Assembly: GCF_003254585.1 (NCBI RefSeq) | Contig: NZ_QJGZ01000031.1 | Span: 85,335-149,334 of the forward strand | Direction: 5' to 3' | From: Flavobacterium sharifuzzamanii | GTDB lineage: Bacteria > Bacteroidota > Bacteroidia > Flavobacteriales > Flavobacteriaceae | DNA: 64,000 nucleotides | Shown: positions 25,170 to 34,209 of the stretch, one piece after another | How positions within the stretch are numbered: position 1 is the stretch's first letter | Layout of the letters: every line of letters begins with the position of its first letter | The notes under the pieces: model-generated | The model's database searches: none | Seen by the model: only the letters and a program-made list of their open reading frames with translations | What the model was told of the DNA's origin: nothing | Program-made: the position numbers and the translations under genes

Positions 25170-26429
25170 TTATAAGTCGAATTGCTTGATTTTACGGTAT
25201 AAAGTTCTTTCAGAAATACCTAGTTCATCTGCAGCAGCTTTACGTTTTCCTTTGTTTTTTTCTAATGATTTTTTGATCATTTCGATTTCTTTTTGCTCCA
25301 AACGTAAAATTTCTTCCTCTTCGATCGTTTCAGCAAATAAATAATTATCGTCTTGCATTTGATAATTGTCTTCTCGAACAGCAGGCGTTGTCATAACAGC
25401 AGTTCTTGGTTCTTCTTCAAAATCAATTTCGCTGTCGTTTTGCTGATTTCCGTATATTTTCTGAATTAGATTCGGATTAATATCCTGTACTTTAGACGTA
25501 CCATTTTTCATCAACTCTAAAGTCAGTTTTTTCAAGTCGTTCAAGTCGCTTCTCATATCAAAAAGCACTTTGTACAGAATGTCTCTTTCTGTGCTAAAGT
25601 CACTTTCTTTTTTACTGTCGTTGATAACAGAAGGCAAATTGCTTCCTTCAGCTGGCAAGTAAGATTGTAAAGTAGCAAGACTAATATCGCGATTGGTTTC
25701 TAAAACAGAAATCTGCTCAGCTACATTTCGAAGCTGACGAATATTTCCGCTCCATCTAAACTTTTGCAAAAGCTGAACGGCATCATCATCCAATCGTAAA
25801 GGAGGCATTTTGTATTTATGAGCAAAATCGGCCACAAATTTTCTGAACAACAAATGAATATCGTCATTTCTTTCGCGTAAAGGTGGTAATGTAATTTCGA
25901 CTGTACTTAAACGATAGTACAGATCTTCACGGAATTTTCCTTTTTCGATTGCATTGAATAAATTCACGTTTGTTGCAGCAACAATACGGACATTGGTTTT
26001 TTGAACTTGTGAAGAACCTACTTTAATAAATTCTCCGTTCTCAAGAACACGAAGCAATCTTACCTGAGTGGTTAGTGGTAATTCACCAACTTCATCTAAG
26101 AAGATTGTTCCGCCATCGGCCACTTCAAAATAACCTTCACGAGTACTTGTAGCACCTGTAAACGCGCCTTTTTCGTGACCAAAAAGTTCACTGTCAATTG
26201 TTCCTTCCGGAATTGCACCGCAGTTTACGGCAATATATTTACCATGCTTTCTGTGTGAAAGCGAATGTATAATTCTAGGAATATTTTCTTTACCAACACC
26301 ACTTTCCCCAGTTACCATAACCGAAATATCAGTTGGAGCAACCTGAATGGCTTTTTCGATAGCACGATTTAATTTCGGATCATTACCAATAATCTCAAAT
26401 CGCTGTTTTATTGCTTGAACTGTTTCCAT
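25170..26429 (-). CDS. Sigma-54-dependent transcriptional activator, AAA+ and Fis domains
   Basis: A 419-residue protein. The AAA+ domain starts within the first 20 residues: Walker A GESGVGKE, the sigma-54-contacting loop GAFTGA, Walker B GGTIFLDEVGEL, and sensor region VRIVAATNVNL. The last 40 residues form a Fis-type helix-turn-helix (KNKGKRKAAADELGISERTL). There is no N-terminal receiver, PAS or GAF domain, so it may be regulated by level or by a partner. It is downstream of miaB and the GxxExxY gene and upstream of lptE, and may govern envelope genes. No -24/-12 promoter could be pinned in the window. Confidence 0.95.
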   Translation of the reverse strand: METVQAIKQRFEIIGNDPKLNRAIEKAIQVAPTDISVMVTGESGVGKENIPRIIHSLSHRKHGKYIAVNCGAIPEGTIDSELFGHEKGAFTGATSTREGYFEVADGGTIFLDEVGELPLTTQVRLLRVLENGEFIKVGSSQVQKTNVRIVAATNVNLFNAIEKGKFREDLYYRLSTVEITLPPLRERNDDIHLLFRKFVADFAHKYKMPPLRLDDDAVQLLQKFRWSGNIRQLRNVAEQISVLETNRDISLATLQSYLPAEGSNLPSVINDSKKESDFSTERDILYKVLFDMRSDLNDLKKLTLELMKNGTSKVQDINPNLIQKIYGNQQNDSEIDFEEEPRTAVMTTPAVREDNYQMQDDNYLFAETIEEEEILRLEQKEIEMIKKSLEKNKGKRKAAADELGISERTLYRKIKQFDL

Positions 26430-26537
26430 ATAGATTTTGTTTCAAGTTTTTATTTGTTTCAGGTTTTGCCTAAAACTTTGGCTTGTATTTTTTGTCTGCC
26501 ACGAATTTCTCGAATTTCACAAATTCTTGAAAAGTGG

Positions 26538-26909
26538 TTAATGAATTACTCTTTTGTGTTGTAATGTCTTTTTATTAAAATTAACGATAATTCCTAAATC
26601 ACTATCAGCTAATTTTAAATAATTTATTGTTTGAGCGATATATTCATCAACTATTTCTTTTGGTGCTTTTACTTCTAATATGATTTCGTGATAAACTACA
26701 AAATCGGCATAAAATTTATGCGCTAAAACAATTTCTTTATATTGAATATCGTATTCTTTTTCACGTTCATAGGGGATATTATGTTTTTTGAACTCGTATT
26801 CTAACGCGTCTTTGTAAACAATTTCCAAAAGACCTCCGCCTAAAATTCTATGAACTTCCATACAAATTCCAACAATTTTATAGTACTCTTCTTTTCTGTA
26901 TAATTCCAT
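26538..26909 (-). CDS. GxxExxY family protein
   Basis: A 123-residue protein with the family's title motif: GGGLLEIVYKDALEYEF (G-x-x-E-x-x-Y). It also has HNIPYEREKEYDIQYKE, a central FYADFVV and the C-terminal EVKAPKEIVDEYIAQTINYL. This pattern resembles PD-(D/E)XK-type nuclease folds (D in ADFVV, E-x-K in EVK). Family members are widespread in Bacteroidota and of unknown function. It sits alone between two conserved housekeeping genes with its own promoter (minus-strand TAGCTTTG at 26926-26933), probably a mobile insertion into a conserved cluster. Confidence 0.85.
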   Translation of the reverse strand: MELYRKEEYYKIVGICMEVHRILGGGLLEIVYKDALEYEFKKHNIPYEREKEYDIQYKEIVLAHKFYADFVVYHEIILEVKAPKEIVDEYIAQTINYLKLADSDLGIIVNFNKKTLQHKRVIH

Positions 26910-26925
26910 GCTTGTTTTTTTAAAA

Positions 26926-26933
26926 CAAAGCTA
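26926..26933 (-). promoter_or_regulatory. -7 promoter box of the GxxExxY gene
   Basis: Minus-strand TAGCTTTG fits TAnnTTTG, 16 bases before the ATG. Confidence 0.5.
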
Positions 26934-26991
26934 TAGAAATTTTTGAAAGAAAATTCGTGTAAATTTGTGAAATTCGTGGCGAAAAAAAAAC

Positions 26992-28437
26992 TTAATTCAT
27001 GCTACTAAGCCCAACTGCTTCGCCTTTTAAAGTTCCGCTAGTACAGCTTGTGATTTTTACGTTGACGAAATCTCCAATTTTGTAATTTTCTTTTGGGAAA
27101 ACCACCGTTATGCTTTGAGAGTTTCTTCCAGAAAATTCATCTTTAGATTTCTTAGAAACTTTCTCTACTAAAACTTCAACTGTTTTGCCAACGAATTCCT
27201 CACTTCTAAACCAAGCATGTTTTTGTTGTAAATCGACAATTTCTTGTAATCTTCTTGCTTTAGTTTCCTCTTCAACATCATCCTTCATTTTTCTTCCAGC
27301 CAAAGTTCCAGGACGTTCAGAATACGAATACATATAACCGAAATTATATTTTACATATTCCATCAAGCTCATTGTATCTTGATGATCTTCTTCAGTTTCG
27401 GTTGGGAAACCAGCAATCATATCTTGAGAGATCGAAGCATCTGGAACAATTGCTCTAATTTTGTCAATCAAAGCCATGTATTCTTCACGAGAATGCAAAC
27501 GATTCATTTCTTTTAAAATTCGGTTACTTCCAGATTGAACAGGAAGGTGAATATGTTTACAAATGTTTGGATATTTCGCAATAACATGTAAAATACTCTC
27601 ATGCATATCCTGCGGATTTGAAGTCGAAAATCGAATACGCATTTTAGGAAAACCAGCAGCAACCATTTCTAACAATTGATCAAAATCAACTGCAGTTGCT
27701 TTTTGCATTTCAGAAGCATTTACGAAATCCTTTTTCAAACCGCCGCCGTACCAAAGGTAACTGTCAACGTTTTGACCTAAAAGCGTAACTTCTTTATAGC
27801 CTTTGTTCCATAAATCCTGAATTTCGGCCATAATACTTTGCGGCTCACGGCTTCTTTCGCGTCCGCGTGTAAATGGTACAACGCAAAACGTACACATATT
27901 ATCGCATCCGCGCGTGATCGAAACCAAAGCGGTGATTCCGTTGCTCATTAAACGAACAGGTGAAATATCTCCGTACGTTTCTTCTTTTGATAAAATTACA
28001 TTAATGGCGTCGCGTCCTTCTTCAACTTCAGCCAATAAATTCGGAAGATCTTTATAAGCATCAGGACCAACAACAAGATCAACTATTTTCTCTTCTTCCA
28101 AAAACTGACTTTTCAAACGTTCAGCCATACAACCCAAAACGCCCACTTTCATTTTTGGATTCGTGCGTTTTACTGCATTGTATTTCTCTAAACGCTTGCG
28201 AATGGTCTGTTCTGCTTTATCTCTAATAGAGCAAGTGTTCACCAAAACCAAATCGGCTTCTTCTAGAACAGAAGTTGTGTTATAACCTCCGTCAGACAAA
28301 ATGGAAGCTACGACTTCACTGTCCGAAAAATTCATCGCACAGCCGTAACTTTCTATGAATAGTTTTTTAGTATTCTCAGGTTTATTTTCCAAAACAAGAC
28401 TTTCGCCTTGTTTGCTTTCTTCAATAATCTTTTCCAT
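26992..28437 (-). CDS. miaB: tRNA-2-methylthio-N6-dimethylallyladenosine synthase MiaB
   Basis: A 481-residue radical SAM methylthiotransferase that thiomethylates i6A37 in tRNAs that read UNN codons. Cys residues for the auxiliary cluster are in ESYGCAMNFSDSE, NTCSIRDKAEQT and VGVLGCMAERL. The radical SAM triad is CDNMCTFC followed by VVPFTRGRERSR. A TRAM RNA-binding domain is at the C terminus (VEVLVEKVSKKSKDEFSGRN, then FVNVKITSCTSGTLKGEAV). A -7 box lies 18 bases upstream of the ATG. All key residues are present. Confidence 0.97.
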   Translation of the reverse strand: MEKIIEESKQGESLVLENKPENTKKLFIESYGCAMNFSDSEVVASILSDGGYNTTSVLEEADLVLVNTCSIRDKAEQTIRKRLEKYNAVKRTNPKMKVGVLGCMAERLKSQFLEEEKIVDLVVGPDAYKDLPNLLAEVEEGRDAINVILSKEETYGDISPVRLMSNGITALVSITRGCDNMCTFCVVPFTRGRERSREPQSIMAEIQDLWNKGYKEVTLLGQNVDSYLWYGGGLKKDFVNASEMQKATAVDFDQLLEMVAAGFPKMRIRFSTSNPQDMHESILHVIAKYPNICKHIHLPVQSGSNRILKEMNRLHSREEYMALIDKIRAIVPDASISQDMIAGFPTETEEDHQDTMSLMEYVKYNFGYMYSYSERPGTLAGRKMKDDVEEETKARRLQEIVDLQQKHAWFRSEEFVGKTVEVLVEKVSKKSKDEFSGRNSQSITVVFPKENYKIGDFVNVKITSCTSGTLKGEAVGLSSMN

Positions 28438-28454
28438 TGTAAAAATTCAAAGTG

Positions 28455-28462
28455 CAAAGATA
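28455..28462 (-). promoter_or_regulatory. -7 promoter box of miaB
   Basis: Minus-strand TATCTTTG followed by CAC fits TAnnTTTGC, 18 bases before the miaB ATG. Confidence 0.5.
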
Positions 28463-28519
28463 GCGTAATTGAAACGAATATGACAAGATGTCAGATAAAG
28501 AATTAACAATGTTTTAAAA

Positions 28520-28637
28520 ATTTTAGATTGCAGATTTTGGATTTTAGATTATGTGGTGTTTATCAATTGATTTGTACTGGTTGTAAGTTTAAATTCAACT
28601 GCAAAAAATCTAAAATCTAAAATCTGCAATCTAAAAT
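28520..28637. repeat. 31-bp inverted repeat between miaB and topA
   Basis: The left arm (28520-28550, starting ATTTTAGATTGCAGATTTTG) and the right arm (28607-28637) are reverse complements with one mismatch around a 56-base loop. The unit AAAATCTAAAATCT suggests a dispersed AT-rich hairpin element. The gap is between divergent promoters. Confidence 0.8.
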
Positions 28638-28782
28638 AAAGGGATTCCTTGGTTAAAAATCACTAAAAGTTATACCTATATATATTATCGATATTATTAC
28701 AGATAAATCTGCAATTTTAAGTTTCATAATATCAAAATACCTCAAAAATGCATTCGTAAGGTTAATATTTAAAAAAAATAAA

Positions 28783-28790
28783 TACTTTTG
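28783..28790 (+). promoter_or_regulatory. -7 promoter box of topA
   Basis: TACTTTTG fits TAnnTTTG, 18 bases before the ATG at 28809. It also excludes the upstream ATG at 28788, which overlaps the box. Confidence 0.5.
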
Positions 28791-28808
28791 TTGCAGAAAA
28801 ATAGAGCA

Positions 28809-31337
28809 ATGGCAAAGAATTTAGTAATAGTGGAGTCACCTGCAAAGGCGAAAACGATCGAGAAATTTCTTGGGAGTGATTTTCAGGTGGAGTCAAGTTA
28901 TGGACACATAGCGGACTTACCATCAAAGGAAATAGGAGTAGATGTAGAAAATGGTTTTAAACCAAAATATGAAGTTTCTCCGGATAAAAAAGCCTTGGTA
29001 ACGAAACTTAAATCACTATCTAAGAATGCCGAAACGGTTTGGTTAGCATCCGATGAGGACCGCGAGGGAGAGGCTATTTCATGGCACTTGGCGGAAGAAT
29101 TAAAATTGGATACAAAAAAGACCAAACGAATTGTTTTTCATGAGATTACAAAATCTGCGATTCTCAAAGCAATCGATAATCCAAGAGAAATTGACTATAA
29201 TTTAGTAAACGCACAACAAGCACGTCGTGTTTTAGATCGTTTAGTGGGTTACGAATTGTCTCCTGTTTTATGGAGAAAAATCAAAGGCGGACTTTCAGCA
29301 GGTCGTGTGCAGTCAGTTTCTGTACGTTTGATTGTGGAAAGAGAACGCGAAATTCAAAATTTTAATGCAGTTGCAACATATTCAATTGTTGCAGAATTTG
29401 TAAACGAAGCTGGAAAAGCTTTCAAAGCAAAACTTCCAAAAAACTTCAATACTAAAAAAGAAGCCGAAGATTTCTTAAATCAAAACATCGGCTCTAAATA
29501 TAAGGTAGCCGATTTAGAAACTAAGCCTACCAAAAAATCTCCAACAGCACCTTTTACAACTTCGACACTTCAGCAGGAAGCGGCGAGAAAATTGTATTTG
29601 CCAGTTGGAATTACCATGCAGTTAGCACAGCGTTTATATGAGGCGGGACTTATTACTTATATGAGAACCGATTCTGTAAATCTTTCTAAAGAGGCAATGG
29701 ATGCTGCACAAGCAGAAATTATCAAATCTTACGGAAAAGAATTCTCTAAGCCGAGAGTTTTTGCTAATAAAAATAAAGGAGCACAAGAAGCGCACGAAGC
29801 AATTCGTCCAACTGATATGTCTCGACATACTGTAAATATCGACCGTGATCAGGCTCGTTTATACGATTTGATCTGGAAAAGAACTTTGGCTTCGCAAATG
29901 AGCGATGCACAGCTTGAAAGAACAAATGTGAAGATCGAAGCAGATAATCATGATGAGATTTTTACAGCTTCAGGAGAAGTATTACTTTTTGAAGGTTTTT
30001 TAAAAGTATACTTAGAAGGTCATGATGATGACGAAGAAGAGCAAGAAGGAATGCTTCCAGCTTTAAAAGTAAACGAAAAACTGGCTAATAACTATATTAC
30101 AGCCACAGAACGATATTCAAGACCGCCTGCACGTTACACAGAGGCATCTTTGGTTAAAAAACTGGAGGAACTTGGAATTGGTCGTCCTTCGACTTACGCG
30201 CCAACAATTTCTACAATTATCAATAGAAATTATGTTGAAAAAGGAACTCTTGAAGGGGTAGAGCGTAATTATACACAGCTTACTTTGCAAAATAGTAAAG
30301 TAGGTGAGAAGGTTCTGAAAGAAAATACAGGTTCTGATAAAGGAAAATTGGTTCCTACAGATATCGGAACGATTGTTACTGATTTCTTGGTAAAGAATTT
30401 TGGAAACATTTTAGATTATAATTTCACTGCGAAAGTAGAGCAGGATTTTGACGAAATTGCCGAAGGAAATATAGACTGGGCAAAAATGATGCAGGATTTC
30501 TACAATAAATTTCATCCAAATGTAAAAGAAGTTGAGGCCAACGCCGAACGCGAAAGTGGAGAAAGAATTTTAGGAAAAGATGCTGACGGAAGACAAGTTT
30601 CTGTTCGTTTAGGAAAATTTGGGCCAATGGCACAGATTGGAGAGGCAGACGATGAAGATAAAAAGTTTGCCAGCTTAATGGCAGATCAAAATATAGGAAA
30701 CATTACGCTTGAAGAAGCTTTGAATTTATTCTTGCTTCCAAAAAGTTTAGGTGAATATAAAGGAGAAGAGGTAGAAGTAAATAATGGTCGTTACGGTCCT
30801 TATGTTCGTCACGGAAGTGTTTTTATCTCATTGCCTAGAGGAGAAGATCCTTTAAATGTTTCTAAAGAAAGAGCTCAGGAGTTAATTGACGAAAAAGCAC
30901 TTGCGGATGCGCCAATTGCAGTTTATAAAGGAGAAGCTGTTCAAAAAGGAGTGGGACGTTTTGGACCATTCATTAAATGGAACGGTCTTTTTGTAAATGT
31001 GAGCAAGAAATACAATTTTGATAATCTTTCTCAAGCAGATGTTGAAGAATTGATTGAAGAAAAACTTCAGAAAAACATCGATAAGGTTATTCATAACTGG
31101 GAAGAAGAAGGAATTGTAGTAGAAAAAGCTCGTTGGGGACGTTCTGTAATTTTAAAAGGAAAAATCAAAATTGAATTAAGCAAAGATGTTGATGCGACAA
31201 AATTAACATTAGCACAAGTTCAAGAAATGATTGCGGCTAAAACGCCTGCTAAAAAAGCGCCTGCAAAGAAAACTGCAGCTAAAACAACAACGGCTAAAAA
31301 AGCTCCAGCTAAAAAAACAGCTGCTAAAAAGAAATAA
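28809..31337 (+). CDS. topA: DNA topoisomerase I
   Basis: An 842-residue type IA topoisomerase that relaxes negative supercoils. The start at 28809 gives MAKNLVIVESPAKAKTIEKF, the Toprim opening. Toprim acidic residues lie in SDEDREGEAIS, the SAGRVQSVS motif follows, and the active-site Tyr is in LITYMRTDSVNLS. After the core come repeated C-terminal units such as NGRYGPYVRHG and GVGRFGPFIKWN, in place of Cys4 zinc fingers. The last 30 residues are a Lys/Ala/Pro tail (PAKKAPAKKTAAK-type) that likely helps DNA binding. It is followed closely by the ureohydrolase-like gene. Confidence 0.96.
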   Translation: MAKNLVIVESPAKAKTIEKFLGSDFQVESSYGHIADLPSKEIGVDVENGFKPKYEVSPDKKALVTKLKSLSKNAETVWLASDEDREGEAISWHLAEELKLDTKKTKRIVFHEITKSAILKAIDNPREIDYNLVNAQQARRVLDRLVGYELSPVLWRKIKGGLSAGRVQSVSVRLIVEREREIQNFNAVATYSIVAEFVNEAGKAFKAKLPKNFNTKKEAEDFLNQNIGSKYKVADLETKPTKKSPTAPFTTSTLQQEAARKLYLPVGITMQLAQRLYEAGLITYMRTDSVNLSKEAMDAAQAEIIKSYGKEFSKPRVFANKNKGAQEAHEAIRPTDMSRHTVNIDRDQARLYDLIWKRTLASQMSDAQLERTNVKIEADNHDEIFTASGEVLLFEGFLKVYLEGHDDDEEEQEGMLPALKVNEKLANNYITATERYSRPPARYTEASLVKKLEELGIGRPSTYAPTISTIINRNYVEKGTLEGVERNYTQLTLQNSKVGEKVLKENTGSDKGKLVPTDIGTIVTDFLVKNFGNILDYNFTAKVEQDFDEIAEGNIDWAKMMQDFYNKFHPNVKEVEANAERESGERILGKDADGRQVSVRLGKFGPMAQIGEADDEDKKFASLMADQNIGNITLEEALNLFLLPKSLGEYKGEEVEVNNGRYGPYVRHGSVFISLPRGEDPLNVSKERAQELIDEKALADAPIAVYKGEAVQKGVGRFGPFIKWNGLFVNVSKKYNFDNLSQADVEELIEEKLQKNIDKVIHNWEEEGIVVEKARWGRSVILKGKIKIELSKDVDATKLTLAQVQEMIAAKTPAKKAPAKKTAAKTTTAKKAPAKKTAAKKK

Positions 31338-31345
31338 GTATATAA

Positions 31346-32497
31346 ATGGAATTTGATTTTCTAGAACCAGTTAATGATGGAATTGTAAGATTCATCGGAG
31401 GGCTGTCTTCACAAGAGCTTGGAAGTAAAGTTGTTTTTCATACCCAAGATCAGTTTCCTGATATTGCACAAATTAGCATTGCTATAATTGGTGTATTGGA
31501 AGACCGTACAAACATCAATATGATTAACGAAGTTAATCTTTCTGCTGTGCGTAAAAAGCTTTATAGTATGTTTCCGGGCAATTGGGATGCATCAATTGCA
31601 GATTTAGGAGATATACTTGCAGGCGATTCTGTAGAGGATACTTATTTTGCATTAAAGAAAGTTACATCTGCATTAATCAAGAATAAAGTCATACCTATAG
31701 TCCTAGGAGGTTCTCAGGATTTGACCTATGCTTTATATCGTGCTTATGATGATTTGGAGCAGATGGTAAATTTGGTTGCAGTTGATAATAAATTCGATTT
31801 TGGTAAAGAAAATGAGTCAGTTTCGGCTAATTCATATCTTACAAAAATCATTATTGATGAGCCAAATAACCTTTTTAACTATTGTAATATAGGATATCAA
31901 ACTTATTATAATTCGCAAGAGGAAATCGATCTGATTGAGAAACTGTTTTTTGATGCTTACCGTTTGGGTGAAATTTCAAATAAAATTACATTGGCTGAGC
32001 CAGTTTTTAGAGATGCAGACTTGGTTAGTATAGATTTGAATTCTGTAAAGTCTTCTGCTTCAGCAAACATGGTTACTTTTGAGCCAAACGGATTCAACGG
32101 AAAAGAAATTTGTGCTTTGGCTAGATATGCTGGTATCAGTGATAAAGTTTCCTCTTTTGGAGTATTTAATCATAACAGTACATTGGCAGAATCAGCTATC
32201 ATTGCTCAGATTGTATGGTATTTTATTGAAGGTTATCACTACCGCTCAAAAGAATATCCGTTTGGAAGTAGAGCCAACTATTTAAAATATATTGTGCCGC
32301 TAGATGATGAAGAATTGATATTTTACAAAAGTGATAAAACTGACCGCTGGTGGATCGAAATTCCATACGAATCAAATGGCAGCAATAAACTGAAAAGAAA
32401 TACGTTATTACCTTGTTCTTACGAAGAATATTTGTCGGCTTGCAATCAAGAATTGCCAGAAAGATGGTGGAAAGCGCAAAGAAAAAATGCTTTATAG
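31346..32497 (+). CDS. Degenerate ureohydrolase (arginase/formimidoylglutamase) family protein
   Basis: A 383-residue protein with the arginase-fold order of motifs but altered metal ligands. The GGxHD motif reads VLGGSQD (His to Gln), the DAHxD motif reads AVDNKFDFG (His to Lys), and SxDxDxxDP reads SIDLNSVKSS (second Asp to Asn, third to Lys). This leaves few of the six Mn ligands, so hydrolase activity is unlikely; a structural or regulatory role is inferred. It lies 8 bases after topA, so it is co-transcribed with it, and directly upstream of gldK. Its C terminus (PERWWKAQRKNAL) is an extension beyond the core. Confidence 0.85.
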   Translation: MEFDFLEPVNDGIVRFIGGLSSQELGSKVVFHTQDQFPDIAQISIAIIGVLEDRTNINMINEVNLSAVRKKLYSMFPGNWDASIADLGDILAGDSVEDTYFALKKVTSALIKNKVIPIVLGGSQDLTYALYRAYDDLEQMVNLVAVDNKFDFGKENESVSANSYLTKIIIDEPNNLFNYCNIGYQTYYNSQEEIDLIEKLFFDAYRLGEISNKITLAEPVFRDADLVSIDLNSVKSSASANMVTFEPNGFNGKEICALARYAGISDKVSSFGVFNHNSTLAESAIIAQIVWYFIEGYHYRSKEYPFGSRANYLKYIVPLDDEELIFYKSDKTDRWWIEIPYESNGSNKLKRNTLLPCSYEEYLSACNQELPERWWKAQRKNAL

Positions 32498-32759
32498 ATC
32501 GAAAATTTAAGTGAATTCTTAGGTTTTTAAAACCTTGTTAAAAAGGTTAAAATAAATTAGTAAGAAAATATTTATATAACATAAAAATTAACGTTTTACA
32601 TCGATTTTTTACTACAGTTTATCGATAAAATATTTTTTTTTTATTTTATTTAACATTATTTTTGAACGGTAAAATAAATTCGCAAGTAGTATTGTTTTTT
32701 AGATAAATAATAAATACGTTTACGGACTTTTAATAATGAATAGATAATCCCAAATTTAT

Positions 32760-34154
32760 ATGAAGAAGTTTATTGCATTTGCAGCAATGTTAACACTAGT
32801 AATCGGCTGTGGTAAGTCTGGTGACAAAGGTGAATTAGTCGGTGTTACAGGAGGGAAATGGCATCCCGAGAAGCCTTATGGAATGACATTAGTTCCGGGT
32901 GGATCTTTTATTATGGGTAAATCAGATGCTGATTTAGCTAACGTAGAAGATGCTCCAACTAAAACTGTAACTGTTCGTTCATTTTATATGGATGAAACTG
33001 AGATTACAAATAGTGAGTATCGTCAATTTGTGGAGTGGGTAAAAGACTCTACAATGAGAGTTCGTTTAGCAATCTTAGCAGACGAAACTGGGCAAAAAGC
33101 TACTGATGGAAAAGGTAAAAAAGGCGGAAGCATTGCTGATTACGCTTTTAATGATTCTGATCCAGAAAAAATGACAGCTTATGACAAATATATGTACGAC
33201 AACTACTATAGTGTTGGTACAAAAGATGATCCATATGCTGGAAGAAAATTAAACAGAAAAGTAAAATTAATTAAAGATACAAAAGCTTATCCAGATGAGT
33301 ATTACGCTGAAGTAATGGATTCTATGTATTTGCCAATTGAAGAATCGTACAACGGTTTAAGAACAATTGATGTAAATAAATTGAAGTTCCGTTATTCTTG
33401 GATGGATATTCAAGCTGCTGCAAAAGCAAAAGTTGGAAAAAGAAGTGACTTCGTAAAAACTGAGCAGGTTAATGTTTATCCTGATACTGCAGTTTGGATT
33501 AAAGATTTCGCTTATTCATATAATGAGCCAATGCACAATGATTACTTCTGGCACAAGGCTTATGGAGATTATCCAGTAGTGGGTGTGACTTGGAAACAAG
33601 CTAAAGCATTCTGTGCTTGGAGAACTTTAAACAAAAACAGCTACATTAAATCTAAGAAAAAAGGACGTGATTTAGTAAATGCTTTCAGATTACCTACTGA
33701 AGCAGAATGGGAGTATGCTGCTAGAGGTGGTCTAGAGTCTGCAACTTACCCATGGGGAGGTCCTTATACTAAGAGTGATAGAGGTTGTTTCTTAGCTAAC
33801 TTCAAACCAAGTAGAGGAGATTATGCTGCTGATGAAGCACTTTATACAGTTGAAGCTAAATCATACGATGTAAATGGTTATGGATTGTACAACATGGCAG
33901 GAAACGTTTCTGAGTGGACAGATTCAGCTTACAATCCAAACGCTTACGAATATGTATCAACAATGAATCCAAACGTTATCGATGGTAAAAACCAAAGAAA
34001 AGTTGTTCGTGGAGGTTCTTGGAAAGACGTTGCTTATTTCCTACAGGTAAGTACTCGTGACCACGAATATGCTGACTCAGCAAGAAGTTATATCGGATTC
34101 AGAACTGTACAAGATTACATGGGTACTCAAGTTACAGGAAACAGAAAAAAGTAA
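32760..34154 (+). CDS. gldK: Gliding motility lipoprotein GldK (T9SS outer-membrane ring component)
   Basis: A 464-residue lipoprotein with signal peptide and lipobox (AAMLTLVIGC). The mature protein is a formylglycine-generating-enzyme-like (SUMF1/FGE) domain: MTLVPGGSFIMGKSDADLAN, FYMDETEITNSEYRQFVEW, FRLPTEAEWEYAARGG, YNMAGNVSEWTDSA and VVRGGSWKD. It forms, with GldN, the periplasmic ring under the outer membrane of the type IX secretion system. It heads the gldKLMN cluster, and the family copper-site residues of true FGEs are not expected to matter here. A 262-base AT-rich gap upstream holds no gene and no certain promoter. Confidence 0.97.
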   Translation: MKKFIAFAAMLTLVIGCGKSGDKGELVGVTGGKWHPEKPYGMTLVPGGSFIMGKSDADLANVEDAPTKTVTVRSFYMDETEITNSEYRQFVEWVKDSTMRVRLAILADETGQKATDGKGKKGGSIADYAFNDSDPEKMTAYDKYMYDNYYSVGTKDDPYAGRKLNRKVKLIKDTKAYPDEYYAEVMDSMYLPIEESYNGLRTIDVNKLKFRYSWMDIQAAAKAKVGKRSDFVKTEQVNVYPDTAVWIKDFAYSYNEPMHNDYFWHKAYGDYPVVGVTWKQAKAFCAWRTLNKNSYIKSKKKGRDLVNAFRLPTEAEWEYAARGGLESATYPWGGPYTKSDRGCFLANFKPSRGDYAADEALYTVEAKSYDVNGYGLYNMAGNVSEWTDSAYNPNAYEYVSTMNPNVIDGKNQRKVVRGGSWKDVAYFLQVSTRDHEYADSARSYIGFRTVQDYMGTQVTGNRKK

Positions 34155-34209
34155 TTTATAATTAATTCAATATCCAACAAATCTATTTTAAACCTAAAAA
34201 AAAAGTATT

